A stretch of 64,000 nucleotides of DNA, from positions 1,674,501 to 1,738,500 of the forward strand of contig OY282457.1 in NCBI GenBank assembly GCA_958296235.1, given 5' to 3'. The position numbers and the translations under genes were made by a program. Shown here piece after piece: positions 43,887 to 51,191 of the stretch; position 1 is the stretch's first letter, and each line of letters opens with the position of its first letter. The notes under the pieces are model-generated. The model was not told where the DNA came from. It searched no databases and saw only the letters and a program-made list of their open reading frames with translations. Source of the DNA: an uncultured Candidatus Binatia bacterium (GTDB lineage: Bacteria; Desulfobacterota; Binatia; Bin18).

Positions 43887-46800
43887 TCACCTTTTTCGCC
43901 CTGAAAAACGACCCTTACGCCTACGATTTCCTCTCCGTTTCGGGCGGTTTTTTTCTCCTCCCTTCGAACTTCGGGGGGATGGCAGAGCCTCTTTTTTATC
44001 GATAGAGCACACGTCATCATCCGACGACAGCGGCTTGCCGCCGAACAAGGTAGCCGCCATCGCCACGAACGCCTCGCCGTGCAGACTTTCCCGGATTCTC
44101 TTCCTTTCCAGATGAACGGCCTGGCGTGGCTTGATTGTGGCGGACGAGAGCTGGTGATCCTGCATCGTCCACGTCAGGTCAAGTCCTTCCCGCGCCAACA
44201 TTTCCTTGATCGACTGGGAAACGGCGTTCTTCAGTTTGCGGTCGTACGCCATGAGGCGGCGCGTCTGATTGACGGCTTCGGTCAGGTTGAGGGGTTTGGT
44301 TTTGTCTTGCATCATATTGAAGTGCATCAAGTCGTCGCGAATTGCGACACTGTTTTTTTCTTGACCGGTGTCAAAAAAATGCTCGCCGAACAGCCCCTTC
44401 AGTTGGTTAAAAATCGCCCATCCGTCCGATGATTCCGCCTGCCCTTGGAGGTCACGGATCGCCTTAACGATTCGGCCATTTTTCAATCCGGCGCGGCCCT
44501 TCTTGGACTCGAAGACGGCTCGCGGAGTCTTTTGCTCACGCTTGATCAACGCGAGGGTGACGAAATACAGGTCGCGCTCCCATAACCCGGCATAGTCAAC
44601 CAAACGCCCGAGAACCCCCATTAACAGGCGGTGCAGACGCGCATGATTGTTGAGGCGGACATGGGCGGCGAGATGCCGATGCTTCACTACGGCGGCCAGC
44701 GCCCTGCAATAGGCGAGCTCGTCCTCGCCGGAAAACGGCTTCCGCTTTTTCGCCCATTTTTCGTGAAGCTCCTCACGTTGTTTCTGCTGCTCGGCAATGG
44801 ACGCATCTGCTTTTTCCAGTTCGTCCACATTGGCGTCCGTGATGCCATGTTTCTCGAATATCCGCATTAACGGTCCGCGACCACCGAAGCGCAGTATCTC
44901 CCGCAGGCCACGATACGGCACGTATTGCCCCGCATTCTGGCCCGGCTGTTCGGGACAGACTCGACGGAACGCTTCTGTGGGGGCAAACAGGCTCTTGAGC
45001 GCTTCGGCCCCGGTCATGCCTTCGCCGCCTTCGAACTTGGCGTCGTGCATGTCGAGATAGAGGCGGAACACGCGCTGAACTGCATCGGCTTCGGGCGAAG
45101 GCTTCCCTTCACGGATGGACCCCTTGCGGAGAAGGATGGACCCCTTGCGGAGTTGGTGCTGCAAACGCCCGACTGCATCAACCGGCACGAGATGGATAAG
45201 AAGGTAGAGAACGGCTTCCCAATCGTTCACATCCTCCCCAGCATGTTTCGGCAACCGCGCAGTGACGCGGCGCTGTTGCTCCGGGAGAGCGTCGCTCAGC
45301 TCGTCCAGTACCCAGGTCAACCCGGCATCCTTCAGAAAAACCTCGAAAGCCTGCCCCACCACGTCGCAGCGCAGGTTGTCCAGATATTTCGCCTGGGCTC
45401 GCGCGTTCTCCGCGTCGCTGTCGTAGCCGCGCTGGACGCGCATCTCGGTCGCCGTGGCCGCGGACAAGCGGTCGAAGAAATCGGCAATGCCTTCTTTCTT
45501 GCCCAGATGAATCAGGCCGGCCGCCCTGGCAACGGCTAACTCGTCCTTATTGATCGATTGCGCGACGTTGGTCGCGCGGTCCACTGCGCGGTCAATCCAT
45601 TGATTCAGCGTCTCCGCCGATTGTCTTTCCAGCCATGCGGGCAAAGCGCGTTCGTACAACGTCTTCGTGACGATGTACTGACACAGCCGGCCCGGCTTTT
45701 TTTCGAGTTCGCTCCGATTGCCGGGCGGCGGCAGTCCGAGAATGTCAGGTTTGCGGTTCCAGGCTTTCTTTGCCCGGTCCAGGACGCGGCGAAACCGCGG
45801 CAGCGGCGTTTGCGACGGTTCCGCGCCAACAACAGCCGCGGTGAGCGCGTCGAGTCGCGCCTGTTCGTAGTAACGCTCGACGTGTGCACCACGCAGGGCG
45901 GCGATGAGTCGGGCCGGGCGGTTTTCGAGATCGTCTTTCCAGAGTTTGCGTATAGCATCAACCGCGGCTGGGTCCGCATTCCGGATATCGCTCTTCAACG
46001 CCGCGGCAAAGCGGTCTCGTCCCTTGAAATGGAACGACGAATTCCGCAACGCGGCCCAACCGCTCAGAGAGAGGCGCAGTATCGACTTTGAGAAGGCGTC
46101 GCCCTCGTCCTTGAACAGGCAGGCTCGGTTGCCGAACAGCAGGGCCAGTTTTTTGCCGTAGTTGTCCGCGTTGAACTCGTTGCCGGTCACTTTTTTGATG
46201 TTGGATAATATATCCCTCTGAATCCGTCCGTTGGGGTCGGCCCAATCCCTCAACGTCTGCGTGGCAAGCGCGATGGTGTGGCGCCACACGCGCACGAAGG
46301 CTTCGTTACGCTTGATTTCCGCCTGCCCGTCGGAAGTCCAATAGCGACTGTGCGTGACGTCCGCGGGCCAGTGGTCGATGACGGTCTGGGGCTGGGCCGC
46401 GCCAGACGACGGGGCGGGCGTGTAGTGAATCACCTTGCCCAGACGGACGAGGGCAGTGAGGTCGCGGTTGTCCGATTTGCTTTTGACCAGACGGAACAGG
46501 GCGGACATGTCTTTGGGCAGGATGTGTGTGACGGATTGCTTTTTGTGGTTCTTGAGGAGGCGGGTGTAGGTGTTCTTGACGGCCATATGCAGCGCAAACA
46601 GGCCGGGGAACTTCCTGCGGGCTTCCGATATGGAAAGAGGCTTCCCATCCTCGCCTCTGAACAGCCGGCCGTACCGCTCGAACAGAAACGGCGCAGCCGT
46701 CCGCATGGACACCCGCTCCGGCCCTTTGACCTCCCTGGCCTTGCGGGCGATCTCCGCCGCTACGTCGCCCGCGGCTGCGTAGTCGCGCTCGTCAGCGGGC

Positions 46801-47402
46801 GTCCATTTCGAGGCCGCGGCATGGGGCGGGTGGAGGACGTTGTCGCGAATGCTGGCCGCCCGGGCCTGTATCCGGCCTCGACGTTTGTCGGGTCTGTCCG
46901 GCTGTTTCCGATATTCCCGTTTGTGCAGGTGCGCATAGATTTTCTCGGCAACCTCGGCGACGGCGGCCTCCGACGGTTCCACATCGCCGACGAATCGTTT
47001 GTACCAGCGGCCTCTTAGGCGGCCTCTTGGATTGACGTCCTTATCAGCGGTTTCTCCGCCATACGGGTGAATCTTCGACCACCATATATCTTCAAGTGGG
47101 TGTTCGCCCCTCTTCTCTTTCGGGTCAATCAGCTTCTTCTCGACGAGGAGTTGTAGTGCGGCCTTGCCGAGCTGTTGGCGGAAGTCCCGCTGTTTGGGCG
47201 TTGGTTTCTTGTTGCCGTAGGGCTTGGCCGCAATTTTATCGATCGCGGAAATCCACTGTGCGATGACGAGTTCCGCGCGCTCTTGGGCGAAGGCGACGAC
47301 GTCGACGGCCTTCTTCAGGTCGGGATTCAGGCGGAGGGTGCGACGGAGCGCCTCCCCGCCGTGCTCCGTCGAACTGCGGCCATAGGGTTTGATTATCCGC
47401 AT
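43887..47402 (-). CDS. cas13a: Cas13a (C2c2), RNA-guided RNase of type VI-A CRISPR
   Basis: Cas13a processes its crRNAs, binds complementary RNA and then cuts RNA, including bystander RNA, with two HEPN sites. The 1171-aa length suits the family. HEPN1 has RNSSFH (R453-H458, in ALRNSSFHFKG). HEPN2 has RDDLMH (R1022-H1027, in VAIRDDLMHFNMM) followed by the Cas13a-type helix RRLMAYDRKLKNAVSQSIKE. The 569-residue spacing of the arginines is almost that of L. wadei Cas13a (R474, R1046). A further RxxxxH occurs at R909-H914. The last 28 residues contain 15 Arg/Lys. GGGAG lies 6-7 nt before the ATG. No cas1/cas2 is adjacent. Its GC-rich codon use matches the host, unlike the best-known AT-rich homologues. 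Confidence 0.95.
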   Translation of the reverse strand: MRIIKPYGRSSTEHGGEALRRTLRLNPDLKKAVDVVAFAQERAELVIAQWISAIDKIAAKPYGNKKPTPKQRDFRQQLGKAALQLLVEKKLIDPKEKRGEHPLEDIWWSKIHPYGGETADKDVNPRGRLRGRWYKRFVGDVEPSEAAVAEVAEKIYAHLHKREYRKQPDRPDKRRGRIQARAASIRDNVLHPPHAAASKWTPADERDYAAAGDVAAEIARKAREVKGPERVSMRTAAPFLFERYGRLFRGEDGKPLSISEARRKFPGLFALHMAVKNTYTRLLKNHKKQSVTHILPKDMSALFRLVKSKSDNRDLTALVRLGKVIHYTPAPSSGAAQPQTVIDHWPADVTHSRYWTSDGQAEIKRNEAFVRVWRHTIALATQTLRDWADPNGRIQRDILSNIKKVTGNEFNADNYGKKLALLFGNRACLFKDEGDAFSKSILRLSLSGWAALRNSSFHFKGRDRFAAALKSDIRNADPAAVDAIRKLWKDDLENRPARLIAALRGAHVERYYEQARLDALTAAVVGAEPSQTPLPRFRRVLDRAKKAWNRKPDILGLPPPGNRSELEKKPGRLCQYIVTKTLYERALPAWLERQSAETLNQWIDRAVDRATNVAQSINKDELAVARAAGLIHLGKKEGIADFFDRLSAATATEMRVQRGYDSDAENARAQAKYLDNLRCDVVGQAFEVFLKDAGLTWVLDELSDALPEQQRRVTARLPKHAGEDVNDWEAVLYLLIHLVPVDAVGRLQHQLRKGSILLRKGSIREGKPSPEADAVQRVFRLYLDMHDAKFEGGEGMTGAEALKSLFAPTEAFRRVCPEQPGQNAGQYVPYRGLREILRFGGRGPLMRIFEKHGITDANVDELEKADASIAEQQKQREELHEKWAKKRKPFSGEDELAYCRALAAVVKHRHLAAHVRLNNHARLHRLLMGVLGRLVDYAGLWERDLYFVTLALIKREQKTPRAVFESKKGRAGLKNGRIVKAIRDLQGQAESSDGWAIFNQLKGLFGEHFFDTGQEKNSVAIRDDLMHFNMMQDKTKPLNLTEAVNQTRRLMAYDRKLKNAVSQSIKEMLAREGLDLTWTMQDHQLSSATIKPRQAVHLERKRIRESLHGEAFVAMAATLFGGKPLSSDDDVCSIDKKEALPSPRSSKGGEKNRPKRRGNRRRKGRFSGRKR
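45113..45152. repeat. 21-bp tandem duplication within cas13a
   Basis: The 19-bp segment GGATGGACCCCTTGCGGAG occurs twice with a 21-bp period. On the protein level it gives RKGSILL then RKGSIRE (about residues 752-765) in the linker between the HEPN1 and HEPN2 halves. The frame is kept. Confidence 0.85.
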
Positions 47403-47623
47403 GTCGGCGCTCCCATCGACCCTCGCAATGACTCTTTAATGCCTTTCTGGAGGTTGACTATCAATACTATGGAACGTGAGGCTGAATCCGTATGTGGGTC
47501 TTGAGCTCTCATGTTAGCGCATGGGCTGAATAACTCGTAGTAGACATTCGGGTTCGAGTCAGTCAAATCAGCATAGTAAATTTTGCGACATTTTGAGGCG
47601 TCCCCCAGGACGTGTACTCAGAG
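47403..47623. other. Upstream region of cas13a
   Basis: No gene is seen. On the minus strand a TTGATA (about 47455-47460) with a poor ATTAAA-like -10 is the best promoter candidate for cas13a. The stretch around 47500-47610 is AT-richer than the surroundings and may mark a recombination boundary. Confidence 0.35.
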
Positions 47624-47764
47624 TCACTTAGCGGTCCGAGCGATGAGTTCCCGCAAGGCTTCGTGCTGAACCTCTAAGGCCCGCATGGTCTCTTCGTGCT
47701 GGGTCTGCATCGCCTGCATGGTTTCTTCGTGCTGGCCCTTCCGCTCGTCCGAGGCTTGGCCCAT
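47624..47764 (-). pseudogene. C-terminal remnant of a coiled-coil protein
   Basis: On the minus strand the last 46 codons before a TAA read as a heptad-like coiled coil with an internal repeat: QHEETMQAMQT, QHEETMRALEV, QHEALREL. Upstream the frame runs directly into the antisense of the MmeI-like fragment, so the rest of the gene is gone. The family is unknown. Confidence 0.5.
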
Positions 47765-47773
47765 GCGGCGCAG

Positions 47774-47950
47774 GCCCACACCATCCTTGACCGGGCCGTA
47801 GACCGGCTGTACCGGCCCGGCGGATTCGCCTCGGAACGGGAGCGGGTGGAACATCTGTTCGGGTTGTATGAGAAGATGACTGCGCCGTTGGCGGTGAAGC
47901 CGAAGCCGAAACGCCGGGGGCGTAGAGCCGCTTCCCACAGGTCAGGTTAG
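47774..47950 (+). pseudogene. Copy of the MmeI-like gene 3' end
   Basis: This fragment is a near copy of 42676-42870, the last about 60 codons of the MmeI-like gene. Both encode AHTILDRAVDRLYRPGGFAS, then ERERVEHLFGLYEK and a Pro/Lys/Arg-rich tail. The reading frame and stop are intact, with a 6-bp and a 3-bp gap plus scattered substitutions. The upstream part of the gene is absent. It lies on the far side of cas13a from the full gene, in the same direction. Confidence 0.85.
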
Positions 47951-48067
47951 CCGCAGGTGTAATCCAATCCGACAGTGGCATCTTTTGGCTGGTTGATTGT
48001 TCAGAAACCACGCTTAACCGCGCTTGGGAGGAGCGCTGCGGAAAATGTGTTAGAGTTGACTGAACTG

Positions 48068-48688
48068 TTAGGGCTTTTCCTCCTCGAGAATAACACACGG
48101 GTCTCTGGTGAAAATATCAGGCCAACGCTGTTCACATGTTTCGTTTACCGGTTTCTCATTAGTGGTGAGAAGATATGGGCACCGTACTTTGTGACCGAGC
48201 GGAAGATCCAAGCCCAGCCAGTAACCCGCATACTCATCCCCCCTTTCCATCAGATAATAAACGCCTGCTCCTGTCGGTGAGTTGCTGTTTGTTATATACG
48301 CTAACGACAAATTGTTTTCGTGGCGGAATCCGGTTAGTAACCATTCTCTGTTGATTAACGTTCCATCCTTCTGATGTACTTTGGCACCGGAATGTCCGTC
48401 TACGGTAACCTTGTCTTCATAGAATTTAAGAACGATGTTTTCTGAGAAACAAACAGTTTTACCCTTGTCATCAAGAGTGTAAAAATATCCAGTCATTCTT
48501 TTCTCTTCGGGCGTTGATTTGTTACCGAATTCACCCGAGATTTTTGCGTCATCCAGCCCACAGGCAAACCCGGTCCCGCGCAGGTACATCACAATAAACA
48601 GTCCGGCTATTAGGAAACGGCTGATAATCAGAACGGCTGGATGTAATTTCAATATCCTCTTAAGCGTATCTCCATTGAGAGGGGCCAT
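48068..48688 (-). CDS. Membrane-anchored protein of unknown function
   Basis: This encodes 206 aa from the ATG after AGGAGAAAAACTT; a longer frame starting 16 codons upstream is less likely. One hydrophobic helix (about residues 15-35) anchors a mainly polar domain with four Cys. The gene is AT-rich compared with its neighbours, suggesting recent acquisition. It reads in the same direction as cas13a but is separated from it by about 670 bp and two gene remnants. No family recognised. Confidence 0.65.
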   Translation of the reverse strand: MAPLNGDTLKRILKLHPAVLIISRFLIAGLFIVMYLRGTGFACGLDDAKISGEFGNKSTPEEKRMTGYFYTLDDKGKTVCFSENIVLKFYEDKVTVDGHSGAKVHQKDGTLINREWLLTGFRHENNLSLAYITNSNSPTGAGVYYLMERGDEYAGYWLGLDLPLGHKVRCPYLLTTNEKPVNETCEQRWPDIFTRDPCVILEEEKP

Positions 48689-48778
48689 AAGTTTTTCTCC
48701 TATTATGTTAGCCAGTAACAGACCTGGCGGATTCAACTCCTAAAACGCTTATGGCAGGAACCGATCATTCGGTCGGCC

Positions 48779-49024
48779 TCATCCCCAATACCGTTGGTCA
48801 ACGACTCGTTGCGAGCGGAGCGCAGCCGTAAACTCATCAAGATCATCGGGTGTCCACGTCACGTATCGGCGCAGACGGGCACGCCGCGCCTCCAATCCTA
48901 CCGCATCTCTCAGAAGGGCCAAGACGGTGCGGTTCAAACTCTCACCCCGCTCCTCACTAATGGCGCGAAGCCAACGTGAAAGTTCGGCATCGACATTCCG
49001 AAGCGTGATCTGTGTGGCAGGCAT
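48779..49024 (-). CDS. Orphan FitA-like ribbon-helix-helix antitoxin
   Basis: This 81-aa protein opens MPATQITLRNVDAELSRWLR, followed by GESLNRTVLALLRDAVG, the ribbon-helix-helix pattern of FitA/Arc-type antitoxins. It ends in a charged toxin-binding tail. A PIN toxin would be expected directly downstream, but the next reading frame on this strand is the unrelated membrane protein, so it appears to be a solitary antitoxin or a remnant pair. Confidence 0.75.
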   Translation of the reverse strand: MPATQITLRNVDAELSRWLRAISEERGESLNRTVLALLRDAVGLEARRARLRRYVTWTPDDLDEFTAALRSQRVVDQRYWG

Positions 49025-49067
49025 CCTGTCACCCCAATACCTTTATGGCAGTATGAGGTCAATATAG

Positions 49068-49160
49068 AGGCGAGACCGGGTGGAATGTCCGTCTGGGTTG
49101 TATAAGAAAATGACTGCGCTGTTAGCGACTAAGCAGAAGCCGAAAGGGAAACGGCACCGT
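49068..49160 (+). pseudogene. Decayed third copy of the MmeI-like 3' end
   Basis: The bases align with 42754-42850 and 47846-47930 (shared GGGTTGTAT-AGAA-ATGACTGCGC-GTT-GCG and GAAGCCGAAAGGGAAACG phrases) with many substitutions. It encodes GLYKKMTALLATKQKPKGKR in place of GLYEKMTAPLAVKPKPK-R. It is older or more rapidly decayed than the 47774 copy and has the same orientation. Confidence 0.7.
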
Positions 49161-49214
49161 CAGAAGATGTATGACTGGGTTACTCCACTAATTTCTAACA
49201 GCCACTTCCAGTGT

Positions 49215-49401
49215 CTATCGCTTCAAGATAAGCCCGGCTTTCATGACTAGGGTAGTGATATCGTCCCTCACTACAGAGAGACCTGTAAGATCGATTAGGC
49301 GATGTTTTAATGGACCGAATTCGGACGGGATTACGTCGTATTTTTTTATAATTCCTCTCATAGAATTTACAGGAAGCTTCAAACTCTGTTCCACTTGCCA
49401 T
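49215..49401 (-). pseudogene. Frameshifted small gene
   Basis: An ATG with AAAGGAAAC before it (minus strand) starts MASGTEFEASCKFYERNYKK. At a run of seven T (49341-49347, plus strand) the sensible frame shifts to continue KYDVIPSEFGPLKHRL and IDLTGLSVVRDDITTLVMKAG to a stop at 49215. The product would be about 60 aa of unknown function. The unshifted frame runs on to 49195 with unlikely composition. A sequencing error in the homopolymer is the simplest alternative. Confidence 0.45.
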
Positions 49402-49520
49402 GATGTTTCCTTTCTTTGCTCTGGGAAGGGGCCGCTCGTATCGTAAGACATCTAATTGACATATTTCGTAAAGACGATAATCAGAGGGTAGGTCCATGTC
49501 AAGGAATAAGGAGAAAGACA

Positions 49521-50660
49521 ATGACCGATAAGGCGACCATCGCCGCAAATGTCGCCCGGCTGCGGCTGGACCGACGCTTGACCCAGGAGAACCTCGCCAC
49601 AAAGGCTGGGCTCTCACGCGTGGCGCTCGGAAAAATTGAGCGAGGAACGGTCGTCCCACGAGCACGGACCCTCAACGCTTTAGCAAAAGCGCTGGCCGTT
49701 CCAGTCGGAGAGCTTGTCACTCCTGTCCGGTCTCTTGAAAGCGTACGATTCCGCGCGCGGGCGCAGGTCCATGCGCGTGAGCAGATTCTGGCGGAAGTCT
49801 CGAAATGGCTGGATGCCTACGCTGAACTTGAGGCTGACCTGAATGAGCGTCTTCCGTTCCGGTTCGAGGAGAGAGGGGCTACGAGCCGCTACCGCAGCCA
49901 TGAGAAGGCCGCGCAGGCCGCACGCCGGTCAGTCGGTTTGAGTACAGAGGCGCCAGTACGCGATATCTGCGGACTGCTCGAGGAGAACGGGGTGAAGCTC
50001 CTGCTCCTGGAGACGAATCGGGATTCGTTCTTCGGGCTGAGTGTCGGTGCGCGTGACGGTGGCCCAGCGGTGGTCGTCAATACCTGGGACCGGATTTCTG
50101 TTGAGCGCTGGATTTTTACCGCAGCGCACGAGTTGGGCCATTTGCTTCTTCACCCCTCAGAGTATCAGCGAGGTGCCACCGACCTCCCCTTACAGACGGA
50201 GCGCGAAGCCGACGCCTTCGCCAGCGAATTTCTGATGCCTGAAGCCGCTTTCCAGAGAGAGTGGGAGGCAACGCACGGTCACTCGCTCCTGATCCGCGTC
50301 CTCAAGGTCAAGCGCCTTTTCCGCGTGAGCTACAAGACCGTGCTCTACCGGCTGGTCGAGTCAGGCCGCGAGACCTCGGACATCTGGCGCGCGTTCCAGG
50401 GTCAGCATCGGAACTACTTCGGCAAGACGCTGCGTAAAACCGACGAACCCGAAGCGCTTGAGAAGAGCGAGTTCGCGTGGAACTGGAACCGTTCAGGAGA
50501 ACCTGCCTGCCTCTCCCGGCACGACTTCATTGAGGGTCGCCTGTCACGACTCGTGCGACGAGCGCTCGAAGAGGAACGCATTTCACTCGGGCGGGCCGCT
50601 GAGATATTGGGTCTCACTCGGGACGAGATGAGGCAGAAGGCGCGTGAGTGGACGGGGTAG
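49521..50660 (+). CDS. Xre-ImmA/IrrE regulator (HTH plus metallopeptidase)
   Basis: This encodes 379 aa from the ATG after AAGGAGAAAG. An N-terminal Xre helix-turn-helix (about residues 8-65: LTQENLATKAGLSRVALGKIE) is followed by an ImmA/IrrE zinc peptidase with the HExxH motif in FTAAHELGHLLLH (about 210) and the downstream acidic ligand in EREADAFASEFLMP. A C-terminal part (about 330-379) adds ISLGRAAEILGLTRDEMRQKA, a second helix-turn-helix-like segment. The stop is immediately followed by the PIN gene. COG2856-PIN pairs are predicted toxin-antitoxin modules. Confidence 0.88.
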   Translation: MTDKATIAANVARLRLDRRLTQENLATKAGLSRVALGKIERGTVVPRARTLNALAKALAVPVGELVTPVRSLESVRFRARAQVHAREQILAEVSKWLDAYAELEADLNERLPFRFEERGATSRYRSHEKAAQAARRSVGLSTEAPVRDICGLLEENGVKLLLLETNRDSFFGLSVGARDGGPAVVVNTWDRISVERWIFTAAHELGHLLLHPSEYQRGATDLPLQTEREADAFASEFLMPEAAFQREWEATHGHSLLIRVLKVKRLFRVSYKTVLYRLVESGRETSDIWRAFQGQHRNYFGKTLRKTDEPEALEKSEFAWNWNRSGEPACLSRHDFIEGRLSRLVRRALEEERISLGRAAEILGLTRDEMRQKAREWTG

Positions 50661-51167
50661 ATGCCAGCTACGCCGCCTGTCCTGCTTGCCGACGCGGATG
50701 TGCTCATCGACTACCGCGAGTCCGCATTAGCGATCCTCAGCCTTGTGGTTCAGCACCTGGGGCAAGTGGCTGTTGTACCGTCCGTGCTTGAGGAAGTTCG
50801 GGGCGTCACGGCAGCGCAGTGCGCGCGTCTTGGCATTGAAGTCATCGAAGTTTCAACGGATCGGATGCTCCAAGCCACGCAGGTCGAGTCGAGTGTCTCG
50901 TTCAATGATCGCCTCTGCCTGGTTGTTTGTCGCGAAGAGGGGTGGACGTGTGTGACAAACGATGGCGCACTGCGACGACTCTGCAAACGCCACGGCGTCG
51001 AGACACGTTTCGGCCTTGGCCTCATGGTGGACTTGGTTGCCGCCGGCACCCTCTCGCGGCGGCGGGCCGTGGCGGTCGCACGGCGAATGCAGGTCTCAAA
51101 CCCGCTCCACATCAATGATCGGGTGATGACTCGCTTCTTGGAAGCGCTGGGTAATCAGGTTCGGTAA
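50661..51167 (+). CDS. PIN-domain-like toxin partner
   Basis: This encodes 168 aa beginning one base after the preceding stop. It shows PIN-fold acidic positions: LLADADVLIDY at the N-terminus, SVLEEVRG, and SFNDRLCLVVCREEGWTCVTND, where the last Asp closes the metal site. A C-terminal helix (SNPLHINDRVMTRFLEAL) is added. It is probably an RNase toxin controlled by the Xre-ImmA protein. Confidence 0.8.
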   Translation: MPATPPVLLADADVLIDYRESALAILSLVVQHLGQVAVVPSVLEEVRGVTAAQCARLGIEVIEVSTDRMLQATQVESSVSFNDRLCLVVCREEGWTCVTNDGALRRLCKRHGVETRFGLGLMVDLVAAGTLSRRRAVAVARRMQVSNPLHINDRVMTRFLEALGNQVR

Positions 51168-51191
51168 TTGAGAAGGGCGACAGGCGAGAAC

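Noticed and set aside
43089..44115. Long plus-strand reading frames running through the CRISPR array
   Set aside because: Repeat plus spacer is usually 66 bp, a multiple of three, so frames stay open by arithmetic. The peptides only repeat the translated repeat unit.
43902..47018. Plus-strand frames of up to 246 aa opposite cas13a
   Set aside because: The minus-strand HEPN motifs and their family-typical spacing identify the real gene.
43852..47402. Type VI-B, VI-C or VI-D assignment for the Cas protein
   Set aside because: HEPN positions (453 and 1022 of 1171), the YDRKLKNA helix after HEPN2 and the repeat core fit VI-A. VI-B has terminal HEPN sites and the opposite repeat placement, and VI-D proteins are shorter.
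47540..47600. GGTTCGAGTC near 47550 resembles a tRNA T-loop and a possible attachment site
   Set aside because: The flanking five bases on each side do not pair, and no D-arm, anticodon arm or acceptor stem can be drawn upstream.
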